A stretch of DNA of 36,634 bases from Myxococcota bacterium (GCA_018821305.1 JAHJMN010000068.1:1-36634), one strand, 5' to 3'; numbered from the stretch's first letter, positions 1 through 8,602 are shown. The notes: generated by a model not told the origin, from the sequence alone. A program made the numbers and translations.

Positions 1-11
1 AGCATTGCTTC

Positions 12-322
12 TAGACTGCTTGCGGAGTAAAAGGAACGAAACGGGAAAAGTACTTGTTTTCATCCTGCCATTTGTAATTTTACTTTGATGTTAAATGTTT
101 ACGACCTGATCCTGATCCTGTTTGCCTGACTCCTGAGTCCCTGTTAAAAAAATTCAGGGAAACAGGAAATCAGTAGCAGGAACAGGCAAGCAATTTTTGC
201 TTTGCAAAAATGCAAGGGAAAACAGGTAGGCAATTTCGCGCAGCGGAATGCCATAGAGGGGGCTCATTCCTGAAGCATTTCTTTAAAACGAGTCACAATC
301 GTATTACCTCGAAAGCGGTCTA
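12..322. repeat. Composite family-2 MITE-like element interrupted by CAGG-rich DNA
   Basis: This accounts for the gene-free left edge of the window. The left end (from 12) reads TAGACTGCTTGCGGAGTAA. The right end (about 297-322) reads CGTATTACCTCGAAAGCGG followed by TCTA. These match the inverted ends of the complete copies at 20856-20960 and 33239-33344, and the right half (about 276-322) also matches the short copy at 27998-28075. The interior from about 105 to 232 is unrelated CAGG-rich sequence, so the unit looks like a family-2 element split by another repeat. The right end stops 19 bases before the stop codon of the M48 peptidase gene. No coding capacity was recognised. Confidence 0.5.
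105..232. repeat. CAGG-rich imperfect inverted repeat
   Basis: The left arm consists of CCTG-containing words (CCTGATCCTGATCCTG, then GACTCCTGAGTCCCTG). After an A-rich spacer the right arm returns the complement as CAGGGAAACAGGAAATCAG and CAGGAACAGGC. A second small hairpin follows near 188-213, pairing GCAATTTTTGC with GCAAAAATGC. Similar CAGG/AATCAG wording occurs at the right end of the window (36481-36530), so this may be a third dispersed repeat family. Its boundaries are uncertain. Confidence 0.45.
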
Positions 323-340
323 ATCTGGCGATCCTTTTAC

Positions 341-1645
341 TTATGAAGCGGTCTCCGGAAGTGTTCTCAGTTTACGAATTCGATCGGTAACTGGAGGATG
401 GCTGTAATTCAGAAAAACATGCAGTGGGTGTGGGGTCAGGTTTGATAGACTCGAAAGGCTGAGTCGCTGTAGGCCCGAAGCAAGGGCTTCCCAGTTTCCT
501 GTAATTTCCTTTGAAAAAGCATCAGCTTCAAATTCGTTACGGCGGCTCAGGGCCAGATGTGCGATGCCAGTAAGACTGGAAAGAGGGGAAAATAGTGTTG
601 CGAAAAGAAGCATTCCTGCGTGGACACTGATGTTTTCAATGGCAAATGCATGGAAAAGTCCTTCCCGGCTGATAAACATTCCCATGAGCCAGAACATGAA
701 TGCCATTTCCGCGAGGCCCAGAATCATGGATTTTCGGATATGACCGTGTTTCCAGTGTCCGATTTCATGGGCCAGAACCGCAATAATTTCTTCAGTTTTG
801 TGCTCATTAACCAGTGTGTCATAAAGGGCTATACGACGGGTTTTTCCAAATCCTGTGAAAAAAGCGTTAGCTTTCGTTGATCGTTTTGAACCATCTACGA
901 TGTAAACCCCGGCAAATGGAAATCCTGCCTTATGGCACATTTGAGTGATGGCTTCTTTCAGTTCACCATCCTCGAGGGGTGTGAATTTGTTAAAGAGAGG
1001 CATTATTACTACAGGGGCTAGAAACTGCAGGATGATAGAAAACCCCGCGGCAGCAGCAAATGCAACGAGCCACGCAATGGATCCCATGGCGGAGAAAAAC
1101 CATATAATGAAGGCAACAAGGGGCCCGCCAACGATAGTTGAAAGAATAATTCCTTTGATGCGATCCGAAATGAAGGTTCCGACTGTTGTGCGGTTAAATC
1201 CCCAGCGGTTTTCAATAACAAAAGTGGAATACAGGGAGAATGGCAAGGAGATTATCCACTGAGCTGCCCCAAGGATGGCAAAAAACGCAAGACCGTGGAG
1301 AATATAATGAGAAGAGATCTTCCGCGCAATCAAATCGGCATAGTTGAATCCGCCAATAAACCAGAATCCAAGAAATAACAGTGAATTAACAAGCAAGGCG
1401 ATTATTCCAAAACTGGTGCGATCACGAGTGTATTTCTGGCTGTCTGCATATTTTTCAGGAGATACATCATTGCGAAATTCTTCAGGAATTTCAGGAGACA
1501 GGTGTTTCAGATTCAAATACGAAGATACCAGGGTAAGAATTGATGAGATAATAAAGGCCGATAAAATAAAAAAGAAATAAAAGTTAAACATATCTTTGCC
1601 GGACCTTTTTTTGAGGTAATATAAACTTCGTGACTGTGCGTCCAT
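341..1645 (-). CDS. M48 family (Ste24/CAAX protease-like) membrane zinc metallopeptidase
   Basis: A 434-residue multi-pass membrane protein with the zinc-binding HEIGH motif (H293-E294-x-x-H297) followed by W-K-H-G-H. A downstream E-F-E-A-D-A-F segment supplies the third ligand (Glu373). The hydrophobic N-terminal half corresponds to the M48 N-terminal region of CAAX prenyl protease 1 relatives. In bacteria such proteins are thought to act in inner-membrane protein quality control; the substrate here is unknown. The start is uncertain. The first ATG has no clear ribosome site, and an internal ATG at 1591 (MFNFYFFF) begins directly with the first membrane segment and has AAAGG some 14 bases upstream. 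The gene is divergent from the GH18-like gene at 1723, with a short shared upstream region. Confidence 0.9.
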   Translation of the reverse strand: MDAQSRSLYYLKKRSGKDMFNFYFFFILSAFIISSILTLVSSYLNLKHLSPEIPEEFRNDVSPEKYADSQKYTRDRTSFGIIALLVNSLLFLGFWFIGGFNYADLIARKISSHYILHGLAFFAILGAAQWIISLPFSLYSTFVIENRWGFNRTTVGTFISDRIKGIILSTIVGGPLVAFIIWFFSAMGSIAWLVAFAAAAGFSIILQFLAPVVIMPLFNKFTPLEDGELKEAITQMCHKAGFPFAGVYIVDGSKRSTKANAFFTGFGKTRRIALYDTLVNEHKTEEIIAVLAHEIGHWKHGHIRKSMILGLAEMAFMFWLMGMFISREGLFHAFAIENISVHAGMLLFATLFSPLSSLTGIAHLALSRRNEFEADAFSKEITGNWEALASGLQRLSLSSLSNLTPHPLHVFLNYSHPPVTDRIRKLRTLPETAS

Positions 1646-1722
1646 CCGAAAATTTGAACATTTCGGAAACGCATGGCATGAGAAACCATCAGTGAAAACA
1701 ACTGTTTCAAGGATATGAACAC

Positions 1723-3690
1723 ATGAAACAAATTTCCATCCTCATTTCTTTAATAATTACTTTCTTCTTTGTCAATACTGCTGCTTTTGCGCAGGAGATG
1801 GAGTACAAGTCGATTCATGCCCTGGAGCTTGAGCAACATCAGGATTTTTTGCCTACACAAAGATACTACGGAAATCCTGCTCAGGGGCATAACTTCAAGG
1901 CTCCGAACAAAGTCGTTTATGGGTACCTTCCATACTGGATCACAGATCTGAGCTACATTCGTTGGCAGGATCTGAGCCACATCGCCTTCTTTTCAGTAGA
2001 AGTCAACACAAACGGAACTCTCGGTAACAGGCGAGGTTGGCCTGACAACGACCTTGTAACTACTGCTCATAACAATGGTGTAAAAGTTGAGCTGGTGTTT
2101 ACCCTCATGGACAGTGGTGCAATTACTACAATTGTGAATAACGCTACTACCCGTAACAATCTTGCGGAAGCCATGGTTGACGAGATGGTCCTTGGAAACG
2201 CTGATGGTATTAATATCGATTTTGAGTTCGTTCAGGGAGCCGCGGCCACGGGGTTTGGGGATTTCCTGAATGCAATTCGGGCAGAACTGGATTCCCGCGG
2301 ACTCACGACGAAAACTATATCCATGGCAGGGCCCGCCGTTGACTGGTCTGGTGGTATTGATCTTCCAAGGATTATTCAGACGCTGGATCTGTACTTCATA
2401 ATGGCTTATGACTACTTTTATTCCGGTTCAACATACGCGGGACCTTCGGGGATGTTTCGTTCAACGGACACCTGGGACAGTGTTTCCACTCGTAACGTTC
2501 TGAGATCTGTTGCCACAGCAGCAAAAGCTGTGGGTGAGTCTTACCGCTATAAAATTATCGCGGGGCTTCCCTATTACGGACGTGAATGGATTACCGCTGG
2601 GTCTTCCTGGCCTTCTTCTGTAAATTCTCACGTTGGTACAGTTACTTATGCCTCTGCAAGATCCATAATTGCCGGTGGTCGCACCCCAACATGGGATGCG
2701 GGAATCTGTAACAGTGCCCTCATCTGGCAGGCTAGCGGCTCCTGGCATCAGGCATGGTACGAGGATGAAAATTCTCTGCGCTGTAAATACGACCTGATTT
2801 TGCAACAGCAGATTGGTGGTGTGGGATACTGGGCTCTTGGTTATGACAACGGCTATACAGAATTATGGGACCTGATCGAAGAATATTTTACTGCTCCCGT
2901 CACTCAAGGTGAAGGTTATATTACGGATCCAATTGAAATAAACGGTTTTCCGTATTCAGATTCACGGGATACTTCCACGAGTGGTTATCGATACTTCAAT
3001 TATTACAGTTGTAATCCTGATCTCGACGAATACGGCCGCGAATTCGTTTACCAGTTTGATACATGTCAGCCGGGAACTCTTACGGCGTCAGTAAATGATG
3101 CTGCGGGGCTGGATCCCGACATTCACCTGTTGAGCGAGCTTTCGGAAACAGCATGTATAGACCGCGCTCATATTGATCTCTCAACTCATGTTAATCCAGG
3201 GCGGTACTACATTGTAATTGATACTTATGTTGATGGTGCCGTGGAGCTTGAGGGAGTTTATACTTTCAACGCATCCTTCACTCCCGATGGTGGCACTTCT
3301 CCTTGTCCCGGTGGCACCACCTGTGTAGAGGGAAGTTGCGTCTGTGCTTCAGGCACACTTTGCGGCAGTGTATGCGTTGATACTCTCACGGATAATGCTA
3401 ACTGCGGCTCCTGCGGACATTCATGCACAGGGACTGACACATGCATCAACGGAAACTGCGTTCCTGAGGGCACTGATGCGGGGACCGACACGGGAACTGA
3501 CACTGGCATCGACACTGGCACAGATACTGGCACAGATACAGGAACTGACGGCGGGGATGAACCATGCAATACATGTAAAACGGAATATAACTGTGCATGC
3601 ACTACACCCGGTTCGAAGCAGTCTTCTTTCCCGGTTCTTTTTGCAAGTTTGATGATTCTCGGTATAGCAATATTCCGACGCCGGTTATGA
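1723..3690 (+). CDS. Secreted GH18-like glycosidase with PPC-like, Cys-rich and MYXO-CTERM-like C-terminus
   Basis: A 655-residue exported protein. Residues 1-23 form a signal peptide with an A-F-A cleavage site. The GH18 fold begins at G-Y-L-P-Y-W and carries the catalytic signature D161-G-I-N-I-D166-F-E168, equivalent to the DxxDxDxE of chitinases, so the acid/base Glu is present. GH18 enzymes hydrolyse chitin, peptidoglycan-type or spore-cortex glycans; the substrate cannot be told here. Residues about 450-525 look like a PPC beta-sandwich. They are followed by a Cys-rich stretch (from C528, with C-G-S-C-G), a T-D-T-G repeat linker (about 585-605), a short Cys cluster C-N-T-C...C-A-C, a hydrophobic segment and a final R-R-R-L. 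That ending resembles MYXO-CTERM surface-sorting tails. AAGGAT lies 8 bases before the ATG. Confidence 0.85.
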   Translation: MKQISILISLIITFFFVNTAAFAQEMEYKSIHALELEQHQDFLPTQRYYGNPAQGHNFKAPNKVVYGYLPYWITDLSYIRWQDLSHIAFFSVEVNTNGTLGNRRGWPDNDLVTTAHNNGVKVELVFTLMDSGAITTIVNNATTRNNLAEAMVDEMVLGNADGINIDFEFVQGAAATGFGDFLNAIRAELDSRGLTTKTISMAGPAVDWSGGIDLPRIIQTLDLYFIMAYDYFYSGSTYAGPSGMFRSTDTWDSVSTRNVLRSVATAAKAVGESYRYKIIAGLPYYGREWITAGSSWPSSVNSHVGTVTYASARSIIAGGRTPTWDAGICNSALIWQASGSWHQAWYEDENSLRCKYDLILQQQIGGVGYWALGYDNGYTELWDLIEEYFTAPVTQGEGYITDPIEINGFPYSDSRDTSTSGYRYFNYYSCNPDLDEYGREFVYQFDTCQPGTLTASVNDAAGLDPDIHLLSELSETACIDRAHIDLSTHVNPGRYYIVIDTYVDGAVELEGVYTFNASFTPDGGTSPCPGGTTCVEGSCVCASGTLCGSVCVDTLTDNANCGSCGHSCTGTDTCINGNCVPEGTDAGTDTGTDTGIDTGTDTGTDTGTDGGDEPCNTCKTEYNCACTTPGSKQSSFPVLFASLMILGIAIFRRRL

Positions 3691-3741
3691 TATTTCAGTA
3701 TAAAATCCTTCGAGAAGCGAATTACAGAACACGGAGCTAAC

Positions 3742-4146
3742 TTGAAGATACTAATTTTCACTGCATTATTGAATCTAATTGTAGGCTGCTCCGGTAAAAA
3801 AATTGAAAATAAAAGCACTTCAGATTCAGTGTTAACAACGGATAATTTCCTGAAAATAAAAAAATATATCCTTGAAAAAGGTAAGCGGGAAACTTACTGC
3901 AATATGTATAATTATAATCCCGTTGGCTATTTTGGTGAATTTGCAATATTTCTTAATCCGGATACGGGACAGAAAAACATTAACTGCGAAATCGGGCGTT
4001 CGGATTTTAATTATATGGTTGTCAAGCGTAAAGAACCTATTGGGTATTTCAGGATAAGTATTGAAAATTCTGTACTTTCATTTGATAAATCCGAGAAAAA
4101 ATTACTTGAGTCATTTTTTCAAAAAGCCCTGATTCAAATTCCATAA
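3742..4146 (+). CDS. Small predicted lipoprotein, unknown function
   Basis: 134 residues, with a probable TTG start at 3742 supported by GGAG five bases upstream. The N-terminus is a short lipoprotein signal with lipobox I-V-G-C (Cys16), so the mature protein begins C-S-G-K-K. The remainder is polar and Lys/Asn-rich, with two further Cys, and no family was recognised. It lies 51 bases downstream of the GH18-like gene on the same strand and could be co-transcribed with it. Family-1 repeat unit A begins almost directly after its stop codon, which could supply the 3' end of the transcript. Confidence 0.7.
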   Translation: MKILIFTALLNLIVGCSGKKIENKSTSDSVLTTDNFLKIKKYILEKGKRETYCNMYNYNPVGYFGEFAIFLNPDTGQKNINCEIGRSDFNYMVVKRKEPIGYFRISIENSVLSFDKSEKKLLESFFQKALIQIP

Positions 4147-4147
4147 T

Positions 4148-4293
4148 TAGTTCGTGTCCTGTAATTCGCTTCGCGAAGGATTTTATTAAAAATCCTAACA
4201 GGCCACTAGTAATATTTTCAACACCTTGCGGTTACTGTCCTGAGCAAAAATTGGGCAAAAAATTTGAAAAACTGTATTTCAGGACAGTAACTA
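4148..4293. mobile_element. Family-1 MITE-like element, unit A (146 bp)
   Basis: Starts TAGTTCGTGTCCTGTAAT and ends ATTTCAGGACAGTAACTA, giving imperfect terminal inverted repeats with TA at both outer edges. Inside are the palindrome TTCGCGAA, a GGATTTTATTAAAAATCC hairpin, and an internal second copy of the right-end sequence in inverted orientation (GGTTACTGTCCTGAG). The last 55 bases or so can therefore fold as their own hairpin. No ORF. Nearly identical to unit C and to the copy at 8386-8530. Confidence 0.75.
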
Positions 4294-4295
4294 AT

Positions 4296-4516
4296 TAGTT
4301 CGTGTCCTGAAATTCAATTTTTATCAAAATTGAGCATGTTTACGAAAACATGCTATTCAGAACACTACAATAATTTCAAGCATAGCGCTCTCGCGCAGCG
4401 AAGCGCGGAGGCGAAAGGCAACTGCATAGCAGATGCCGATAGCGACCTTCATTCTTAATGTCCTGTGTCGGATTTTGGTGAAAACTTGAAAAGATCGTAT
4501 TACAGGACATTAACTA
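4296..4516. mobile_element. Family-1 MITE-like element, unit B (221 bp, long subtype)
   Basis: Has the same terminal inverted repeats as unit A but a different interior, including the hairpin GCATGTTTACGAAAACATGC. It aligns, reversed, with the 156-bp copy at 23671-23826. Relative to that copy it has about 65 extra bases at 4381-4445, a GC-rich block with TCTCGCGCAGCGAAGCG palindromic wording and ATAGCG near both edges. This is probably a module inserted inside the element. Only the bases AT separate its TA edges from those of units A and C. Confidence 0.7.
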
Positions 4517-4518
4517 AT

Positions 4519-4664
4519 TAGTTCGTGTCCTGTAATTCGCTTCGCGAAGAAATTTATTAAAATTTCTAACAGGCCACTAGTAATATTTTCAACATCTTGC
4601 GGCTACTGTCCTGAGCAAAAATCGGGCGAAAAATTTGATTTTGGGTATTACAGGACATTAACTA
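4519..4664. mobile_element. Family-1 MITE-like element, unit C (146 bp)
   Basis: Same length and structure as unit A, with scattered substitutions. Within the GGATTTTATTAAAAATCC hairpin, the arms have changed together to GAAATTTATTAAAATTTC, so the pairing is kept although the sequence changed. It ends 32 bases before the stop codon of the convergent lipoprotein gene on the minus strand. Confidence 0.75.
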
Positions 4665-4696
4665 ATTAAGGGAAATCGCATTTTGTGAAAAATTTT

Positions 4697-5209
4697 CTAT
4701 TTTGTTTTCTTTAATGATTTTGTCAGTTCGTTTATTTTTGCATCGATGTCGTCAAGGAATTTTTTACGAGCTTTATGAAGTGCGTCAATGGAATCCTGCA
4801 GGGCCTTAATCATTTGTTTTGCAGATTTATTGCCAGCGATTTTTTCTTGAAGTCCCTTGATCGTCTTATCAATTTCTTCAAGTTTGTCTTTCTTGATAAC
4901 TTCAAGCTTTTTAATCAGTTCTTTCAAAGCCTTGTCCCCGCTGTTTTCAACTTTTTTAAGCAGATCGTTGGCCTTTTTAGTAACTTCATCAAACTTTTTT
5001 GCGGCATCCTTTATTTCATCAGGAAGCTTGATATCCGGAATTTTAATATCCGGAATTTTAATGCCCCCATTATTGTCGGGTACAGGGTCCGGTTGCTTTA
5101 CTTCCGGTGCAGGTTTCTGAACAGTTTTTTCCTTACTTTCTTTCTTTTTTTCCCCGCTGCAACCCGCAAAAGCAAAAGACAACAATATAACAAAAGCAGT
5201 TAGTTTCAT
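4697..5209 (-). CDS. Lys-rich coiled-coil lipoprotein
   Basis: 170 residues with a clear lipoprotein signal, lipobox F-A-G-C (Cys17). A Lys/Glu/Pro-rich linker follows, then a short I-K-I-P-D repeat (three copies, encoded by a 15-base tandem repeat near 5025-5062), then about 110 residues of charged heptad-like sequence rich in Lys, Glu, Ile and Leu. This suggests a long helix or coiled coil standing off a membrane anchor. No enzymatic motif is seen. The gene starts one base after the stop codon of the MBOAT gene, so it is the last gene of a phoH-MBOAT-lipoprotein operon. Function unknown. Confidence 0.8.
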   Translation of the reverse strand: MKLTAFVILLSFAFAGCSGEKKKESKEKTVQKPAPEVKQPDPVPDNNGGIKIPDIKIPDIKLPDEIKDAAKKFDEVTKKANDLLKKVENSGDKALKELIKKLEVIKKDKLEEIDKTIKGLQEKIAGNKSAKQMIKALQDSIDALHKARKKFLDDIDAKINELTKSLKKTK

Positions 5210-5210
5210 A

Positions 5211-6941
5211 TTATCCCTCCAGTTTTCCCCTCAGCATTCTTTTGATTCCTGAGATTCCCTTCATTACGTTTAATTCATAGTCTATTTTCCGACGGAGATC
5301 ATCAGGTTTTTTCGAAAGGGACTCATCCCAGGAAAGAATTCTTAATAATTTTTCAATTCCATGAGGTTTTCCCTCCGCAAGTCGAAGACTGATGAGTTTC
5401 ATTGCGGCATGGCGTTCTTTGATTTTCCATGGGGAACTTACATCGTTAGTGTTTTTAAGGATTCTTGTGAAGTACTCATCAGCTTTCTGCATGTAAAAGG
5501 CACGCTTTTGTCCACTTTGTTTCTGAGCATGATACATTACGGCAGTACCCTGATCTACATAGGTTCCGTTGATAATAAGATTTGAACTGTATCCGCCCAT
5601 AACGGAAACAAATACAATAAAATACGTTATAGGGTAAGCTATAATCCGACGCCACAAGGGGATGGGTAAGGGGGCTGGAAGCGTTCTCCCTTCAAGGCGG
5701 GCTTGTCGCCTGCGGGCAATGGCAAGGTCTGTCTGCCAGCGTTCGATATGAAGTAAAATACCAACGGCTATGAACATAATTGAGTTTTCAACCAGCATGC
5801 TCCAGTAAAAAACCGTATCATTAATGCCGAAATAATGCTTTATCGCCCAGTGAAGGATTGTACTGCCGATAATAAAAACTCCGAATGTGCCTGCCCATAA
5901 ACGGAGATAGGGATTCTGTCGTTTTCCCATGACAAAGGGATAAAAGAAGATTTCCACAAGCATATCACGGAAATGAACGTTCCACCGTCGCCACCATTCA
6001 AGTACGGAATTCGAATTGAGGGGAGACCGAAACGCCAAAGTGACTGATGCCCCCAAACGATTATAAAGACCTGTTATCACATAGGCAGAGCCCAGGGCAT
6101 AAAAAACTGGCTCAAATGGATAACTCCAGGGGATGAGGATCCATTTCATACCGGGAATTGTTGCAACAACCATAAAAAAACGGTCAAAAGATTGATAAGC
6201 AAGATAAAATGCTATCCCAGCCATTATGTAGACCGCGCCTCGGGCAAGAATTTCGTCTTCGGGATTTCCTGAAGCGGTAATCTCTTCCCGTCTAGGAATC
6301 GCAAACATATAGGGAAGCATTATTGGAGCAGGGATCATGAAAAAATAAGTATTAATCTCAAGAAAGTCCGGTGGATTCTGGGGACTTCGTGTTACCTGGT
6401 AGTGAAACCAGACTAGACGAAGAGGTATAAAAAATGCCCACATGAGACCCGCAAGACCCCAGAAATCACTGAAAACAATTCCTGGAAACAGCCTGAAGTT
6501 GAAAAATATCATCATGGTAGCAATGATTGCAATAACACCGGCATGGCGCCAAAAGCCTTTAAAAAGTTTAATAATCAGAAAATATGCAGTTACGGTAGCT
6601 GCGGACAGGAGCCAGAGGGGAAGTGATGCAAATAAAGTCACCGCGTGAGAAAATATTGCGAGAAAAACAAGTTTTTTGCTGCCATTGAAAAATGGTAATA
6701 ATAAAGATGCAAGTCCTATAGATCCTAGAAGAACTGCCATTTTCAGTGAAGAATAAAACGCCGGAGTCCAGCAAGTAAGATGAGCGAGTTTAAAGTGATA
6801 ACCTGCCCAGAGTATGCCAAGTAATATAATAAATAGAAATGGCGATTTTAGTAAAGCCGGAGGTGGAGTTCCTTCAGGTCTTGCGAGAACCGATTCAGGA
6901 TCCCACAGGAATCTGCCCATCAGTTTTATTCGAGAGAGCAT
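5211..6941 (-). CDS. MBOAT family membrane-bound O-acyltransferase
   Basis: A 576-residue polytopic membrane protein. The MBOAT core is recognisable as E-W-W-R-R-W-N-x-H-F-R-D-M-L followed by F-F-Y-P-F, with a downstream His in I-L-H364-W at the position of the family's catalytic histidine. The usual W-R-R-W-H is W-R-R-W-N here. Bacterial relatives (DltB, AlgI, PatA) O-acylate surface polymers; the acceptor is unknown. A roughly 100-residue soluble C-terminal extension after the last membrane segment is not part of the classical core. The first ATG lacks a strong ribosome site, and Met9 is an alternative. It lies 14 bases after the phoH-like gene and one base before a lipoprotein gene. Confidence 0.8.
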   Translation of the reverse strand: MLSRIKLMGRFLWDPESVLARPEGTPPPALLKSPFLFIILLGILWAGYHFKLAHLTCWTPAFYSSLKMAVLLGSIGLASLLLPFFNGSKKLVFLAIFSHAVTLFASLPLWLLSAATVTAYFLIIKLFKGFWRHAGVIAIIATMMIFFNFRLFPGIVFSDFWGLAGLMWAFFIPLRLVWFHYQVTRSPQNPPDFLEINTYFFMIPAPIMLPYMFAIPRREEITASGNPEDEILARGAVYIMAGIAFYLAYQSFDRFFMVVATIPGMKWILIPWSYPFEPVFYALGSAYVITGLYNRLGASVTLAFRSPLNSNSVLEWWRRWNVHFRDMLVEIFFYPFVMGKRQNPYLRLWAGTFGVFIIGSTILHWAIKHYFGINDTVFYWSMLVENSIMFIAVGILLHIERWQTDLAIARRRQARLEGRTLPAPLPIPLWRRIIAYPITYFIVFVSVMGGYSSNLIINGTYVDQGTAVMYHAQKQSGQKRAFYMQKADEYFTRILKNTNDVSSPWKIKERHAAMKLISLRLAEGKPHGIEKLLRILSWDESLSKKPDDLRRKIDYELNVMKGISGIKRMLRGKLEG

Positions 6942-6955
6942 TGTTAAATCCGCTG

Positions 6956-8272
6956 TTAGAGAAGGTTTGATGCAAGTTCGGCAAGGTGAGAGCGCTCACC
7001 TTTCTGGAGAGTAAGGTGGGCGGCGACACGCTCACGCTTAAATTTTTCAACAACGTAGCTCAGTCCGTTATTTGTAGAATCAACATAGGGGTTGTCAATC
7101 TGGTACGGATCCCCGGTGAGAATTATTTTAGTACCATCACCACAGCGCGTAATAATTGTTTTAACCTCATGAGGAGTGAGATTTTGAGCTTCGTCCACAA
7201 TAATATATTGATTGGGGAGGGAACGACCGCGGATGTAAGTCAACGGCTCAATGCGAATGTTTTCCTTGGCGATTACTTCTTTGTAGGTCGAGCCAAGTCC
7301 GTTTTTATTTTGAGAGATGAGTTCAAGATTGTCGTAAATCGGTTGCATCCAGGGAGTCAGTTTTGCATCCACATCGCCGGGGAGAAACCCCATTTCTTTT
7401 CCCATTGGGAAAATTGGTCTTGATACAACAAGGGTTTTGTAAAGATCTGTTTCCATGGCCTCAAGGCCCGCTGCAATTGCTAAAAGCGTCTTCCCCGTGC
7501 CAGCTTTACCCACAAGAGTAACAAGTTTAACTTCCGGATCCAGCAGGATATCAAAGGCAAAGGATTGCTCGGCGTTTCGTGCTCGAATACCACTATGAGC
7601 GCGCTTTTTACTGAAAGTAACAAGCCTCAGTAGTCCCGATTCTTCAATATAACGGGCAGTTCCTGAGGGAGAAAGGCTTTCGTCACTACTTTTCAGGAGA
7701 ACGAATTCGTTGGGATATAGTTCCATTGATTTGGTTGACCATGGGACGCTACCGTCACGATAAAGGGCATCAATCTGGTCGGAACTGATCACAACGGTCT
7801 GAAACCCAGTGTAATGTTCTTCAATGTTACGAGGAGCTTCACCTTCATAATCTTCGACTTTTATGGCAAGTGCATCCGCGCGGAGCCTCAGATTGACATC
7901 CATTGTGACAAAAATCGTATTTTCTCGACCTTTGACATCAATTATTGATTTAACTGTAGCTAATATGGCGTTATCCATTATCCGGATATTTGATTCGAAA
8001 GGAACATCAAGTTGCTCTGTTTTAGCATAAGCAACGTGTATGCTTCCAAGATTTTCGCCCATGGGAATCCCATTCGCAAGACTTCCTTTTTGTCTCATGG
8101 CTTCAATTTTGCGAATTACATCCCTGGCGGATTTTCCCCTCTGGCTCAGTTCTTTTTTAAACTTGTCCAGTTCATCGAAAATGTAGATTGGCAACCAGAC
8201 GTCGTTATCGCCAAAACTGAAAAGTGCTTGAGGGTCGTGTAAAAGAACATTGGTATCAAGGACATAATTCAT
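6956..8272 (-). CDS. PIN-PhoH family ATPase (PhoH2-like)
   Basis: 438 residues. The N-terminal PIN nuclease-like domain begins Y-V-L-D-T-N-V-L-L-H, with the acidic residues of that fold, and covers about 1-140. The C-terminal PhoH NTPase has Walker A G255-K-A-G-T-G-K-T and Walker B I-I-V-D360-E-A-Q. PhoH2 proteins are described as ATP-dependent RNA helicase/ribonucleases. The length and domain order are normal for the family. The start is well supported by GAGAGGT seven bases upstream. It is the first gene of the minus-strand operon with the MBOAT acyltransferase and a lipoprotein; no functional link is obvious. A nested MITE lies in its upstream region. Confidence 0.92.
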   Translation of the reverse strand: MNYVLDTNVLLHDPQALFSFGDNDVWLPIYIFDELDKFKKELSQRGKSARDVIRKIEAMRQKGSLANGIPMGENLGSIHVAYAKTEQLDVPFESNIRIMDNAILATVKSIIDVKGRENTIFVTMDVNLRLRADALAIKVEDYEGEAPRNIEEHYTGFQTVVISSDQIDALYRDGSVPWSTKSMELYPNEFVLLKSSDESLSPSGTARYIEESGLLRLVTFSKKRAHSGIRARNAEQSFAFDILLDPEVKLVTLVGKAGTGKTLLAIAAGLEAMETDLYKTLVVSRPIFPMGKEMGFLPGDVDAKLTPWMQPIYDNLELISQNKNGLGSTYKEVIAKENIRIEPLTYIRGRSLPNQYIIVDEAQNLTPHEVKTIITRCGDGTKIILTGDPYQIDNPYVDSTNNGLSYVVEKFKRERVAAHLTLQKGERSHLAELASNLL

Positions 8273-8369
8273 GTATTTTACCTCTCAAAAAAGCTTGAAA
8301 TCCAAACATGATGCATAATACCAGAACTTTTCAACTTTTGTAAAGAAATCAGAAAAGGGCTGAAACCAT

Positions 8370-8602
8370 TAAACTGCAATCGACGTATTTCGTGTCCTGT
8401 AATTCGCTTCGCGAAGGATTTTATTAAAAATCCTAACAGACCACTATAATAAATTCAACACCTTGCGGTTACTGTCCTGAGCAAAAATCGGGCGAAAAAT
8501 TTGATGTTCGGTATTTCAGGACAGTAACGAAGCAGTAAGATTGAGTTGAATTTGGAAAATATCATTCAATTTGTTTCCGATCTTTTTATTCCGAAAGCGG
8601 TA
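8370..8602. mobile_element. Nested repeat: family-1 copy D inside a family-2 element
   Basis: This fills most of the 425-base gap between the divergent PhoH and lipoprotein genes. The family-1 copy runs 8386-8530 (145 bp), with the A/C-type interior and ends TTCGTGTCCTG / CAGGACAGTAACGA. The sequence on its right (about 8534-8602) matches the interior and right end of family 2, ending TTATTCCGAAAGCGGTA. On its left, TAAACTGCAATCGACGTA (8370-8387) is a diverged match to the family-2 left end. The simplest reading is insertion of family 1 into an older family-2 copy. The left-end match is only 12 of 18 bases and remains uncertain. Confidence 0.55.

Noticed and set aside
3258-3818. Minus-strand ORF with V-P-V-S repeats
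   Set aside because: It is the antisense reading of the T-D-T-G linker of the GH18-like gene. It has no ribosome site and overlaps a well-supported gene.
4148-4664. Possible CRISPR-like array
   Set aside because: The units are 146-221 bases with inverted ends and almost no spacers; there is no 24-40 base repeat with unique spacers and no cas gene.
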